DNA of 64,000 nucleotides from Epsilonproteobacteria bacterium UBA4036 (GTDB taxonomy: Bacteria > Campylobacterota > Campylobacteria > Campylobacterales > Arcobacteraceae): assembly GCA_002382325.1 (NCBI GenBank), contig DGAG01000011.1, positions 124,001 through 188,000 on the forward strand. Reading direction: 5' to 3'. The notes under the pieces were generated by a model. That model made no database searches, was not told the DNA's origin, and saw only the letters and a list, made by a program, of their open reading frames with translations. The position numbers and the translations under genes are program-made. Positions 17,600 through 25,886 of the stretch are shown piece by piece; position 1 is the stretch's first letter, and each line of letters starts with the position of its first letter.

Positions 17600-18301
17600 T
17601 TATTTTTTGTGCAATCCACACTCTTTGTGTTCTGGGTTTTCCCACCACCATCGACCACTTCGTATATCTTCACCTTCTTTGACGGCTCTTGTACAAGGCG
17701 CACATCCAATGCTTGGATATCCTTGGTCGTGAAGTTTGTTGTATGGAACGTTGTTTTCTTTGATAAAATCCCAAACGTCTTGTTCGCTCCAAGCAAGTAA
17801 AGGATTGAGTTTAATCACTTGATTTGCTTCATCGTATTCGATCAATTGCATTTGCTCTCGTGTAACACTTTGAGAGGCTCTAAGTCCTGTAACCCAAACT
17901 TCTAAACCTTTTAACGCTCGTTGTAAAGGTTGAATTTTTCGAACAAAACAACATCGTTTTCGGTTTTCAATACTCTCATAAAAGCCATTGATTCCTTGCG
18001 TTTTATACAGTTCTTCAACTTCTTTTGCTTCAGGAAAATAGACATCGACTTTAATGCCATATTTTAAATTTGTGCTATCCATGACACTGTAGGTTTCATA
18101 AGGAAGCCTTCCTGTATCGAGTGTAAATATTTTTGCCGTTTTATCAATAGTTAAAATCATATGCGACAATACTTGGTCTTCTGCTCCAAAACTGCTTGAA
18201 AGTGCAATTTTACCTTTATAAGCATTTAAAAAATATTCTAATATCTCTTGAGCAGTTAAATGACTGAATTGTTCATTTAATTGTTGTATCTTTTCAAACA
18301 T
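17600..18301 (-). CDS. cysH: Assimilatory adenylyl-sulfate (APS) reductase
   Basis: A 233-residue PP-loop reductase converting APS to sulfite. SSFGAEDQVLSHM is the nucleotide-binding loop. Two cysteine pairs, RKRCCFVRKIQPL and GCAPCTRAVKEGEDIRSGRW, mark the 4Fe-4S cluster type, which acts on APS rather than PAPS, and the catalytic cysteine is in the C-terminal HKECGLHKK. This agrees with the absence of an APS kinase in the operon. It is followed by cysD and preceded by the DUF2061 gene, with AGGAAA before the ATG. Confidence 0.93.
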   Translation of the reverse strand: MFEKIQQLNEQFSHLTAQEILEYFLNAYKGKIALSSSFGAEDQVLSHMILTIDKTAKIFTLDTGRLPYETYSVMDSTNLKYGIKVDVYFPEAKEVEELYKTQGINGFYESIENRKRCCFVRKIQPLQRALKGLEVWVTGLRASQSVTREQMQLIEYDEANQVIKLNPLLAWSEQDVWDFIKENNVPYNKLHDQGYPSIGCAPCTRAVKEGEDIRSGRWWWENPEHKECGLHKK

Positions 18302-18309
18302 AAACTTTC

Positions 18310-18534
18310 CTAAATCTGATAATCGGGTTCTTTGACTCGACCAATATTAATTTTATTCCATGCTCTTTCATGAAAGTAATATAAAATCATTTTTGTAATG
18401 ACTTCAATGGAACCAATGGAAGCTGCCATGACTAAATTTCCTGTTACAAAATAGGAGATAATTATGGTATCTAAGGTTCCTAATGTTCGCCAAGAAATGG
18501 TTTTGGCCACCGAACGAAATGGTTTTTCTTGCAT
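18310..18534 (-). CDS. DUF2061 small membrane protein
   Basis: A 74-residue protein matching DUF2061: an N-terminal RSVAKTISWRTLGTLDT, two hydrophobic stretches (IIISYFVTGNLVMAASIGSI and part of IEVITKMILYYFHERAW), then a basic tail. Its function is unknown. Genes of this family often lie beside sulfur-assimilation genes, as here between cysK and cysH (eight bases before cysH), which suggests a membrane role in that pathway; this is inference. Confidence 0.8.
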   Translation of the reverse strand: MQEKPFRSVAKTISWRTLGTLDTIIISYFVTGNLVMAASIGSIEVITKMILYYFHERAWNKINIGRVKEPDYQI

Positions 18535-18566
18535 ATATTCCCTTTACTTATAGCAGGATTATACGA

Positions 18567-19487
18567 CTATTCGTCATATAATCCTGCGCTTAAATATCTT
18601 TCCCCTGTATCGCATAAAATGGTTACAATAATTTTGCCTTTGTTTTCAGGTTTGGCTGCGATTTGAGACGATACAAACGTATTTGCACCTGCTGAGATCC
18701 CTACTAAAATCCCCTCTTCTTTTGCTAAGGCTCTTGAAGTTGCAATCGCATCTTCATTGCTTACTTGTACGATTTCATCGTAAATACCTGTATTTAAAAT
18801 AGAAGGTATAAACCCTGCTCCAATTCCTTGGATTTTATGTGGTCCTGGTTTTCCCCCACTTAAAACAGGTGATGCTACTGGCTCAACAGCAATCACTTTG
18901 ATATTGGGGTTGTGTTGTTTTAATACTTCACCAATCCCTGTAATACTTCCACCTGTACCAATGGCAGCCACTAAAATATCCACTTTTCCATCGGTTTGTT
19001 CTAAAATTTCTTTTGCCGTTGTAATTCTGTGAATCGCTGGGTTGGCTTTATTGGCAAATTGTTGTGGTACAAATGAATTGGGCGTTTCTTTACTTAATTC
19101 ATCGGCTTTATCCACAGCCCCTTTCATCCCTTTTTCTGGCTCAGTTAATACTAATTGAGCGCCTAAAGCTTGTAAAAGTTTTCGTCGCTCTAAACTCATT
19201 GAACTTGGCATGGTAAGTACAAGTTTAATCCCTTTGGCTGCACAAACGGCTGCAAGTGCGATTCCTGTGTTTCCACTTGTTGGTTCAATTACTGTTGTGT
19301 CTTCATTAATAAGCCCTTCTTTTAAAGCTTCATTAATCATATTAAATCCAATTCTGTCTTTTACAGAGTGTGTAGGATTCATAAATTCACACTTACCTAA
19401 AACGGTTGCTTCATTTACACTCGCCTTTTTTAATTTTACAAGTGGTGTGTTTCCAATTAATTCCGTGATAGCATTTGCATACTTCAT
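18567..19487 (-). CDS. cysK: Cysteine synthase A (O-acetylserine sulfhydrylase)
   Basis: A 306-residue PLP enzyme making cysteine from O-acetylserine and sulfide. The PLP lysine K43 is in NPTHSVKDRIGFNM, the substrate loop TSGNTG follows, and GTGGSITGIGE is the phosphate-binding loop. The gene lies directly downstream of a cysteine-free Rrf2 regulator. In Bacillus and Staphylococcus, CysK binds the Rrf2 protein CymR and modulates its repression, so this enzyme may also act as a sensor here; that is inference from gene order and family. Confidence 0.95.
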   Translation of the reverse strand: MKYANAITELIGNTPLVKLKKASVNEATVLGKCEFMNPTHSVKDRIGFNMINEALKEGLINEDTTVIEPTSGNTGIALAAVCAAKGIKLVLTMPSSMSLERRKLLQALGAQLVLTEPEKGMKGAVDKADELSKETPNSFVPQQFANKANPAIHRITTAKEILEQTDGKVDILVAAIGTGGSITGIGEVLKQHNPNIKVIAVEPVASPVLSGGKPGPHKIQGIGAGFIPSILNTGIYDEIVQVSNEDAIATSRALAKEEGILVGISAGANTFVSSQIAAKPENKGKIIVTILCDTGERYLSAGLYDE

Positions 19488-19513
19488 CTTATTTTCTCCT
19501 CTTTGAATTTTAT

Positions 19514-19927
19514 TTATATATTGTAATGTAAATATTCGTGATATTTACTCTCATACTCTTCTAAATCTTGTAATGTAAGATTAAAAATCTTTTCTACTTT
19601 TTGTTTGGTTTCATCTAAAAAGATGTTTAAAATTGGGTTGCTGCTTTTGGTATCGCTTATTTTAATGTCATCTTCAAGTGCAATTAAAATGTCTTTGACC
19701 AAAATCTGATTGGCTGCTCGTGAAAGCATATACCCACCACGTGATCCTCGAATGCTAGTAACCAACTTTGCTTTTCTTAATTTACTTAAGAGTTGCTCAA
19801 GGTAGTTTTGAGGAATACTGGCATTGGCCGATATTTCTCGTATTTGCATGGGTTCATCCTTTTGATGTTGATACAACTCATGCATGGCACTTAAGCCATA
19901 CATACCTTTTGAAGAGATTAACGGCAT
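19514..19927 (-). CDS. Rrf2-family transcriptional regulator, CymR-like
   Basis: A 137-residue winged-helix regulator of the Rrf2 family (SSKGMYGLSAMHELYQHQKD, ISANASIPQNYLEQLLSKLR, RGSRGGYMLSRAANQI). It contains no cysteine at all, so unlike IscR or NsrR it cannot bind an Fe-S cluster; this matches CymR, the cysteine-metabolism repressor. It lies between metY and cysK in the sulfur operon and probably controls that operon. Two 17-base palindromes upstream of metY are candidate operators. Confidence 0.88.
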   Translation of the reverse strand: MPLISSKGMYGLSAMHELYQHQKDEPMQIREISANASIPQNYLEQLLSKLRKAKLVTSIRGSRGGYMLSRAANQILVKDILIALEDDIKISDTKSSNPILNIFLDETKQKVEKIFNLTLQDLEEYESKYHEYLHYNI

Positions 19928-19937
19928 CGTTTTTTCC

Positions 19938-21206
19938 TTACGCCAATGCTTGAGTTAAATCGGCAATTAAATCTTTGGGGTCTTCAAGTCCAATACTTAA
20001 ACGCACGGTTGCTGGATTGATTCCTGCTTTTACCAATTCATCGGCTGGAATTTGAGAGTGCGTTGTACTTGCTGGGTGAACGATAAGGGATTTAGAATCT
20101 CCGATATTAACAACAACCGAAAATAACTTTGCACTGTCAATGATTTTTTTGGCTTCTTCATAACTTTGTGCTTCAAATGAAACCAAACCAGAAGCTTTAC
20201 CTTCTTTAAAATATTTTTTTGCTCTTTCGTGCTCTTTACTGCTTGACAAACCAGGGTATGAAACGGATTTTACTTTGGGATGGGCTTCTAAAAATTTTGC
20301 AATTTCTAATGTATTGTCAGAGACTTTATCCATTCGAATCGCTAACGTTTCTAACCCTTGGATTAATAACCAAGAATTAAATGGTGATTGTGCTGCTCCA
20401 ATATCTCTTAATAAGTTAAGTCTGATTCTTAAACAAAAGTTTGGAAGAGGAACATCTACATAAACCAATCCGTGGTAAGATGCATCGGGCTGTACAAAGT
20501 GATAATATCTTTTTGAATTGGCTTTGAAAAATTCTGCTAAACCATCTCTTTCAACAACAATACCACCAATAGCACTTCCTTGACCATTTGTGTATTTACT
20601 TGTAGAGTGAACAACGACATCAACTCCCCATTTGATTGGGTTAAACAATGCAGCAGTTGCAACTGTGTTATCACATACGGTTAAAACACCATGTTTTTGT
20701 GCGATACTTACCACTTTTTCTACATCTGTAATGGCAATTTGTGGGTTTGATAATGATTCAAAGAAAATCGCTTTTGTTTTATCATCAATTAACTCTTCTA
20801 AGTTTGAAGCGTCAGCACTTTTAAATACTTTTGCTGTGATACCAAATCTTTTAATAGTATGCGTTAAAAGCGTTACTGCTCCACCATAAAGTTTGTCAGA
20901 GATAATGATATTATCTCCTGCTTCTGCCACGTTTGCAATGGCATAGAAAATGGCTGATTGACCAGAGGCTACACAAATGGCTGCTGCTCCACCTTCAAGT
21001 TGGGCAAATCGTTTTTCCAATACATCAGTTGTTGGATTGGTTAATCGTGTATAAATGGGTCCAAGTTCTTTTAGAGCAAATAAATTTGCCGCATGTTCAG
21101 AATCTCTAAAGGCATATGCAGTTGTCTGAGTAATAGGAACACTCATTGTTCCAAATCCTTCTTTGTTGTCATATCCCGCATGAATAGCAATCGTCTCTTT
21201 TTGCAT
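19938..21206 (-). CDS. metY: O-acetylhomoserine sulfhydrylase
   Basis: A 422-residue PLP enzyme of the Cys/Met metabolism family (ETIAIHAGYDNKEGFGTMSV; PLP lysine in VVVHSTSKYTNGQGSAIGG, near residue 208; C-terminal ATVRLSIGLEDPKDL). Its length and N-terminus fit MetY, which makes homocysteine from O-acetylhomoserine and sulfide, rather than the shorter cystathionine enzymes. It is the first gene of the sulfur operon, giving a second outlet for the sulfide made downstream. Confidence 0.9.
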   Translation of the reverse strand: MQKETIAIHAGYDNKEGFGTMSVPITQTTAYAFRDSEHAANLFALKELGPIYTRLTNPTTDVLEKRFAQLEGGAAAICVASGQSAIFYAIANVAEAGDNIIISDKLYGGAVTLLTHTIKRFGITAKVFKSADASNLEELIDDKTKAIFFESLSNPQIAITDVEKVVSIAQKHGVLTVCDNTVATAALFNPIKWGVDVVVHSTSKYTNGQGSAIGGIVVERDGLAEFFKANSKRYYHFVQPDASYHGLVYVDVPLPNFCLRIRLNLLRDIGAAQSPFNSWLLIQGLETLAIRMDKVSDNTLEIAKFLEAHPKVKSVSYPGLSSSKEHERAKKYFKEGKASGLVSFEAQSYEEAKKIIDSAKLFSVVVNIGDSKSLIVHPASTTHSQIPADELVKAGINPATVRLSIGLEDPKDLIADLTQALA

Positions 21207-21250
21207 CTGTTTTCCTTTTTTTTTAATCTTTATAAGTTATATGATGAAAT

Positions 21251-21277
21251 TCTATACTATTTTTTTAATAATGTCAA
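21251..21277 (-). promoter_or_regulatory. Candidate promoter of the sulfur-assimilation operon
   Basis: On the minus strand, TTGACA (21272-21277) and TATAGA (21251-21256) are separated by 15 bases, upstream of metY. The -35 hexamer is a consensus match; the spacing is slightly short. Confidence 0.5.
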
Positions 21278-21288
21278 GTGATTTAATA

Positions 21289-21305
21289 GTGATTAATCTA
21301 ATCAC
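21289..21305. promoter_or_regulatory. 17-base palindrome upstream of metY
   Basis: A perfect 7-3-7 inverted repeat, GTGATTA-ATC-TAATCAC, just upstream of the putative -35 of the metY operon. It is a candidate regulator-binding site, with the Rrf2 protein as the first suspect. Confidence 0.45.
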
Positions 21306-21331
21306 CTTTAAATAGGGGATAGATAATATAC

Positions 21332-21348
21332 TTGACTATTCTAGTCAA
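21332..21348. promoter_or_regulatory. Second 17-base palindrome between metY and the cupin gene
   Basis: A perfect 7-3-7 inverted repeat, TTGACTA-TTC-TAGTCAA, centred 43 bp from the first palindrome (about four helical turns). It lies about 70 bases upstream of the divergent cupin gene, so it could serve either gene. Confidence 0.45.
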
Positions 21349-21420
21349 CTTTATAATTGAGTAATATTCTAAATTGTGTTACAATGCCATAAAATAAGAA
21401 AGCTAAAGAGATTTATACGA

Positions 21421-21738
21421 ATGGATAAAATAAGTTTTTATGATAATATCAACTGCGATGTGAACTATGAAAAATTTTTTGAAATTTTTAAAAATGAAGT
21501 CATACGAATTGAAAAAATCGTTTCAAACGGACAAAAATCTCCCGAAAATTTTTGGTATGAACAAGAAGAAAGTGAGTTTGTTCTTGTCTTAAAAGGCAAT
21601 GCCATTTTGGAATTTGAAGAAGAAACCATGATTTTAAACGAAGGCGATGCTGTTAATATCCCAGCATATAAAAAACATCGAGTAAAGCAAACCAGTCCAA
21701 ACGAGCCTACGATTTGGTTGGCGGTGTTTTATAAATAA
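21421..21738 (+). CDS. Small cupin-domain protein
   Basis: A 105-residue single-domain cupin. The first cupin strand region is replaced by a PENFWYEQEESEFVLVLKG stretch, followed by ILNEGDAVNIPAYKKHRVKQTS, which holds the usual glycine-turn and a late histidine. The glutamates and one histidine could still bind a metal. Its substrate is unknown; similar small cupins are often annotated as cupin-domain phosphoribosylaminomethylcarboxamide-type or stress proteins without evidence. The start at MDKISFY is taken as the first ATG; the frame is open upstream to a GTG at 21376, but without a ribosome-binding site. Confidence 0.75.
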   Translation: MDKISFYDNINCDVNYEKFFEIFKNEVIRIEKIVSNGQKSPENFWYEQEESEFVLVLKGNAILEFEEETMILNEGDAVNIPAYKKHRVKQTSPNEPTIWLAVFYK

Positions 21739-21747
21739 AGGGAAACA

Positions 21748-22974
21748 TTGAAAGTAGCAATCATTGGAGCAGGTGCTTCTGGAATTATCGCAAGTCTGAC
21801 AGCTAAAAAACTTAATAACAATATTCACATAGATATGTTTGATGCCAATAAAAGTATTGGTAAAAAGATATTGGCTTCAGGAAATGGACGTTGTAATATC
21901 TCTAATACCAACGTTAGTTCTGAAAATTACATAGGAGAAAACCCTTCTTTCTCAACATACGCTTTGAGCCAGTTTGATTTTAAAGTGTTTGAAAAGTTTT
22001 GCAAAAGCATTGGGTTGTTATTGGATGTTAAACCAAGCGGAAAAGTCTATCCTCTTTCCAATGAAGCTAAATCCGTCACCAACCTTTTAGAATTGGCATT
22101 AAAAGAAGCAGGGGTGAATATCTATTTAGAACATTTTGTTCAAGACATACAAAAAGAAGAGAAAACTTTTACTCTAAAATGTACAAATGGTGAATATAAA
22201 GATTATGATAAAGTCCTCATCGCCAATGGTTTAGGCGCAGCTCCTCAACTCAATGCCAATGAAACGGGACTTGATTTTGCTTCAAAGCTGGGGCATAGCT
22301 ATAATCCGACGTATCCTTCTTTGGTAGGATTGCATACGGATGCTTCTTATAATTCTAAATTGCAAGGGGTAAAAAAAGAGTGTCTGGTCAGTTTATATGT
22401 CAATGGCAATAAAGAGCAAGCAATTTTTGGCGATGTATTGTTTACTAAATATGGGGTTTCTGGATTTGCTATTTTGGATATTTCACAATGGGCATCGTAC
22501 TATTTATCTTTATATCAAGAAGTCAAAATCGCACTTAATTTTTTCCCAAAAATCAACCGAAATGATTTGGCCGATCAAATACAAAGTTTGTTTAAAAGTG
22601 TACCTCATCAAAAAGCCGTTGATATCTTGACAGGAATGGTTTCCAATAAAATAGCCCCTGTGTTACTGGATATTTGTAAAATCAGCCTTGAAACAAAAGC
22701 CCAAGAGATCAATGCCAAACAAATCAAAGCCTTAGCCTACCAACTCAACGAATGGAAACTTAACATCACCGATACACAAGGTTTTTCACATGCTGAAGCC
22801 AGTGGTGGAGGTGTGAGAGTCGATGAGGTCAATAATAAGACATATGAGAGTAAGTTGGTAAGTGGCTTATATTTTGCAGGAGAGGTTTTAGATATTGTGG
22901 GAAATCGTGGGGGATTTAATTTGCATTTTGCGTGGGCGAGTGGGTATTTGGTTGGGAAGAGTTTAGCAAAATAA
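21748..22974 (+). CDS. HI0933/YhiN-family FAD-dependent oxidoreductase
   Basis: A 408-residue flavoprotein of the HI0933 family. It opens with the FAD-binding motif VAIIGAGASGIIAS, has SIGKKILASGNGRCNISN (a family hallmark), and ends with LYFAGEVLDIVGNRGGFNLHFAWASG. The reaction it catalyses is not established for the family. The start codon is TTG, preceded by an AAGGGA ribosome-binding site, nine bases after the cupin stop, so the two genes are probably co-transcribed. Confidence 0.88.
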   Translation: MKVAIIGAGASGIIASLTAKKLNNNIHIDMFDANKSIGKKILASGNGRCNISNTNVSSENYIGENPSFSTYALSQFDFKVFEKFCKSIGLLLDVKPSGKVYPLSNEAKSVTNLLELALKEAGVNIYLEHFVQDIQKEEKTFTLKCTNGEYKDYDKVLIANGLGAAPQLNANETGLDFASKLGHSYNPTYPSLVGLHTDASYNSKLQGVKKECLVSLYVNGNKEQAIFGDVLFTKYGVSGFAILDISQWASYYLSLYQEVKIALNFFPKINRNDLADQIQSLFKSVPHQKAVDILTGMVSNKIAPVLLDICKISLETKAQEINAKQIKALAYQLNEWKLNITDTQGFSHAEASGGGVRVDEVNNKTYESKLVSGLYFAGEVLDIVGNRGGFNLHFAWASGYLVGKSLAK

Positions 22975-22996
22975 AATTAGTTATTTTGGAGAAATT

Positions 22997-23749
22997 ATGA
23001 GTTTATTATATAAGTATAGAAAGTTTAATGAATATACAAATAATATAAGTACAAAAAGTGAATTATGTTTTTCAACATTTGACAAATTTAATGATCCATT
23101 TGATTGCAATTTGGATTTTAGAAATGAGAATACATATATCTATCCAGATTTAAAAGATTTTAAAAAAGAAATAGCTAAAAAAAGGGGTATGTCAAAACGA
23201 CTATTTAATAAAAATTTATCTCTAAAAGGTTATGCTCGTGAACATAAGAAATTTATATTAGATATGAAAAATGAATCTGGAATATTATCTATGTCTAAAA
23301 CTTGTGCAAACATACTAATGTGGTCTCATTATGCAGATGATCATAAAGGGTTATGTTTTGGTTTTATGGCGTTGGAGTCAAATGATGAATGTTTTAAAAA
23401 AGGTACACCGGTTAGTTATTCTAAAGATGAAATTTATACACCAATCAATGTTTTTTCGACGAATTATGAAGAAGAATTAACTAGGCTTTTTTCAACAAAA
23501 TCTAAATATTGGGAATACGAGGAGGAATTTAGATTTATTACAATTAATTCAAATGGATTAAAAAACTTTTCAAAAGAAAGTTTGAGAGAAATTATATTTG
23601 GTTGTAAAGCGGATGAAACAAATATCAGAAAAATTATTCAGTTATGTCAATTAAATGGATTTGAGCATGTAATTTTTAAAAAAGCTAGAATTGTATCAGG
23701 AAAGTTTGAATTAGATTTTGAGGATATTGATAAAAGTCGGTATTTATAA
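22997..23749 (+). CDS. DUF2971 protein
   Basis: A 250-residue protein with the DUF2971 features: SLLYKYRKFNEYT at the N-terminus, CFSTFDKFNDPFDCNLDF, MSKTCANILMWSHYADDHKG (the family's W-SHYA-H-G core), and YWEYEEEFRF. The function is unknown; members are scattered among bacteria, often in variable or defence-rich regions. This gene is noticeably more AT-rich than its neighbours and stands next to a toxin-antitoxin pair, which suggests acquisition by transfer. TTGGAG lies seven bases before the ATG. Confidence 0.8.
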   Translation: MSLLYKYRKFNEYTNNISTKSELCFSTFDKFNDPFDCNLDFRNENTYIYPDLKDFKKEIAKKRGMSKRLFNKNLSLKGYAREHKKFILDMKNESGILSMSKTCANILMWSHYADDHKGLCFGFMALESNDECFKKGTPVSYSKDEIYTPINVFSTNYEEELTRLFSTKSKYWEYEEEFRFITINSNGLKNFSKESLREIIFGCKADETNIRKIIQLCQLNGFEHVIFKKARIVSGKFELDFEDIDKSRYL

Positions 23750-23793
23750 AAAAGTGAGTATTTTATAATAGTGAAATAAAAAGAAAAGCAGTA

Positions 23794-24069
23794 CTAATAC
23801 ACATCATCATGCGTTCCAATATCAATAGGAATAATTTCATTATCTTTTATAATAAAATCAATAATCACTCGATACTCCATATTAATAGAAATTGAGTGAA
23901 AATCAGCTAATTTACCTTTGAGTTTATGCAGTCTAAGACTTGGGTGGAAAGGGTCATTTTCTAGGATTATGATACATTTGGCATATCGCTCAAACATATC
24001 GGGATGTTTTTTCAAGAACTTCTTGAGTCGTTTTTTATACTCATTGGTGATGATAAGTCTATAACTCAT
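23794..24069 (-). CDS. RelE/ParE-superfamily toxin, YafQ-like
   Basis: A 91-residue basic protein (YKKRLKKFLKKHPDMFERYA, LRLHKLKGKLADFHSISI, ending IGTHDDVY). The LHKLKG-type segment, the EYRVIID strand and the terminal H-D-x-VY are typical of YafQ/RelE mRNA interferases, which cut mRNA at the ribosome. It overlaps the upstream antitoxin gene by 11 bases, the standard layout of type II modules. Target preference cannot be read from sequence. Confidence 0.85.
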   Translation of the reverse strand: MSYRLIITNEYKKRLKKFLKKHPDMFERYAKCIIILENDPFHPSLRLHKLKGKLADFHSISINMEYRVIIDFIIKDNEIIPIDIGTHDDVY

Positions 24070-24313
24070 TTTTTAACTCTTCAAGATGTTCTTGGGCACT
24101 TTGAGTTTTATAATTTCCTTTTTCAATATCTTGCATGGTTTTTAAATACGCCAAATCAAGCTCATTGGCTCTTAGTTCTTTATATCGTTCTATATCAAGA
24201 ACAACAAAGCTGTTTTTCCCTCGAACATTGATAATAAGTTCATCAAATTTTTCAAGTAAAGAGGCAAAGATAGAGACACCTTTTGTTTTGACTTCATTGG
24301 CATTAATGACCAT
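24059..24313 (-). CDS. Phd/YefM-family antitoxin
   Basis: An 84-residue protein with a Phd/YefM N-terminal DNA-binding fold (MVINANEVKTKGVSIFASLL, then GKNSFVVLDIERYKELRANE) and an acidic C-terminal tail that would bind the toxin encoded next. Antitoxins of this type repress their own promoter. A 14-base palindrome lies 17-30 bases upstream of the ATG, and AGGAG is the ribosome-binding site. Confidence 0.87.
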   Translation of the reverse strand: MVINANEVKTKGVSIFASLLEKFDELIINVRGKNSFVVLDIERYKELRANELDLAYLKTMQDIEKGNYKTQSAQEHLEELKNEL

Positions 24314-24329
24314 AGAATACTCCTAATAG

Positions 24330-24343
24330 TACTTTTAAAAGTA
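24330..24343. promoter_or_regulatory. Palindromic operator of the toxin-antitoxin module
   Basis: A perfect 14-base palindrome, TACTTTTAAAAGTA, just upstream of the antitoxin ribosome-binding site. It is well placed for autorepression by the Phd/YefM-type antitoxin. Confidence 0.55.
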
Positions 24344-24398
24344 TTATATTCAATATTAAGAACTTTGTCAATTCTTTTAAACCATTATTTAAAAGGGA

Positions 24399-25013
24399 TT
24401 AAATCTCAATAACCTCATCAGAAAGTTCATTAACATCATCATCTTCTATAGGAAAGGTTTGAATCAGTAAAGCTTTGCACGATTCAATGGCATTGATATA
24501 TCCTTGGCAGATATTTTTATTGTGAACATCTTCTATAAATTGTGAAACAATCTCTTCCCAATAACTGTCGGCTAATTTCTCTTTGATTTTAGAATCGGTG
24601 ATTATCTCTACATATTTTTCATCAAGACTGACATAAAACATAATCGCTTGTTTTGTCGTTGTCAGATGCAATCCTAACTTTTGAAAATTCTCATGCGCAA
24701 CGTGTGAAGCCACTTTATATTTGTACGATTTAGGCAATAACGCTAAGAGCAAAGAGGTTTTAAAATCAAAGACAAAATAACTTGCTGAAAAAACAATCAC
24801 TTGAGTGAGTAAAAATGTTTGTAACTCAACGGCGTCTAAAAATTGTAAAGCAAGGCTACAAAGAGCTGTTAAAATCAATGAAACAAACAATTTAGCCTCT
24901 CTATAGGTATTTGATGTTTGTGTAATTACAGCCACCAATTCAGCAGAACTTTGTTGTTCTGTCTCTTTTATCAAAGACTCTATTTGTTGTTTTTCATCAG
25001 TATTGAAAATCAT
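24399..25013 (-). CDS. TPM-domain membrane protein
   Basis: A 204-residue protein starting MIFNTDEKQQIESLIKETEQ, with a TPM-type domain split around two membrane helices (about 50-95: LFVSLILTALCSLALQFLDA and FLLTQVIVFSASYFVFDF) and a C-terminal part containing HVAHENFQKLGLHLTTTKQA and FYVSLDEKYVEIITD. The start one base after the upstream stop is chosen; a longer frame would read through the Gly-rich tail of the upstream gene out of frame. It is the third gene of the LemA-TPM-TPM unit. Confidence 0.82.
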   Translation of the reverse strand: MIFNTDEKQQIESLIKETEQQSSAELVAVITQTSNTYREAKLFVSLILTALCSLALQFLDAVELQTFLLTQVIVFSASYFVFDFKTSLLLALLPKSYKYKVASHVAHENFQKLGLHLTTTKQAIMFYVSLDEKYVEIITDSKIKEKLADSYWEEIVSQFIEDVHNKNICQGYINAIESCKALLIQTFPIEDDDVNELSDEVIEI

Positions 25014-25014
25014 T

Positions 25015-25884
25015 TTACCATCCTCCACTTGCGCCACCTCCGCCAAAACTTCCTCCTCCACCAGAGAATCCACCAAAACCACCAAATGAACCACTTGATG
25101 AATCTTTATATCCCGAAGCAAGATATTCTTGAGGAGGGAGGTCTTCATATTTTAGGTTATGAAGAAAAATAAAAAACATGATGAAAAATACTATTACAAA
25201 GGCACCGACTGTAATGAGTAAACCTAAACCAAGAGCAGATGAAATAAAACCAGCAATACTGCTTATCCTAATGGAGTTACTTATTTTATATACAGAAAGA
25301 TGTTTTGCCTTTCTTGCAATGCTTGCAAGTGTACTAAAAATAACAATAAGAATAATAAAGAAAACGGGATTTAATTTATTCGAGGCATTTGTTTTTTTTA
25401 CAGGGTTAAAAGTGGATTCATTGTTTAATATTTTAATCATCTCATGAGTAGCATTATAAATTCCCTCAAAAAACTTTTTTTGTTTAAAAGAAGGTTTGAT
25501 TATGTACTCTATAATATCTGATGACAATTTATCGGTCAGTTGTCCTTCTAAACCATACCCAACTTCGATTCTTATTTTTCTCTCACTTAGCGCAACGATG
25601 AGCAGTGCACCATTGTTTTTCTCTTTTGTTCCTATTCCCCAATGGCGTCCAAGTTGGTAACCATAATCTGCAATTTCATAGCCATTTAATGTTGGTAGCG
25701 TCACAACGACGATTTGATTTGTGGTGAGTTTCTCATGTTGTTTTAATAATTCAGAAAGAGAAACTCTTTCTTCTTGTGTCAGAATGTTTGCATTGTCTAC
25801 AACTCTTCCTGTGAGTTTAGGAAATTCTATTTGTGCATAGACAAACTGCAAACACAACAGAAGAAAGAAAATCAGTTTTTTCAT
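25015..25884 (-). CDS. TPM-domain protein, YgcG family
   Basis: A 289-residue protein with a signal peptide (KKLIFFLLLCLQFVYA), an extracytoplasmic TPM domain (about 20-150: LTGRVVDNANILTQEER, NNGALLIVALSERKIRIEVG), one or two membrane helices (about 170-240), and a C-terminal Gly/Ser-rich tail (SGSFGGFGGFSGGGG-type). This is the YgcG layout, usually found beside lemA as here. The molecular role of the LemA/TPM pair is not established; links to membrane-protein quality control and envelope stress have been proposed. Confidence 0.85.
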   Translation of the reverse strand: MKKLIFFLLLCLQFVYAQIEFPKLTGRVVDNANILTQEERVSLSELLKQHEKLTTNQIVVVTLPTLNGYEIADYGYQLGRHWGIGTKEKNNGALLIVALSERKIRIEVGYGLEGQLTDKLSSDIIEYIIKPSFKQKKFFEGIYNATHEMIKILNNESTFNPVKKTNASNKLNPVFFIILIVIFSTLASIARKAKHLSVYKISNSIRISSIAGFISSALGLGLLITVGAFVIVFFIMFFIFLHNLKYEDLPPQEYLASGYKDSSSGSFGGFGGFSGGGGSFGGGGASGGW

Positions 25885-25886
25885 GG

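Noticed and set aside
25014..25148. N-terminal extension of the second TPM gene
   Set aside because: It would read the Gly/Ser-rich tail of the upstream gene in another frame; the ATG at 25013, one base after the upstream stop, fits better.
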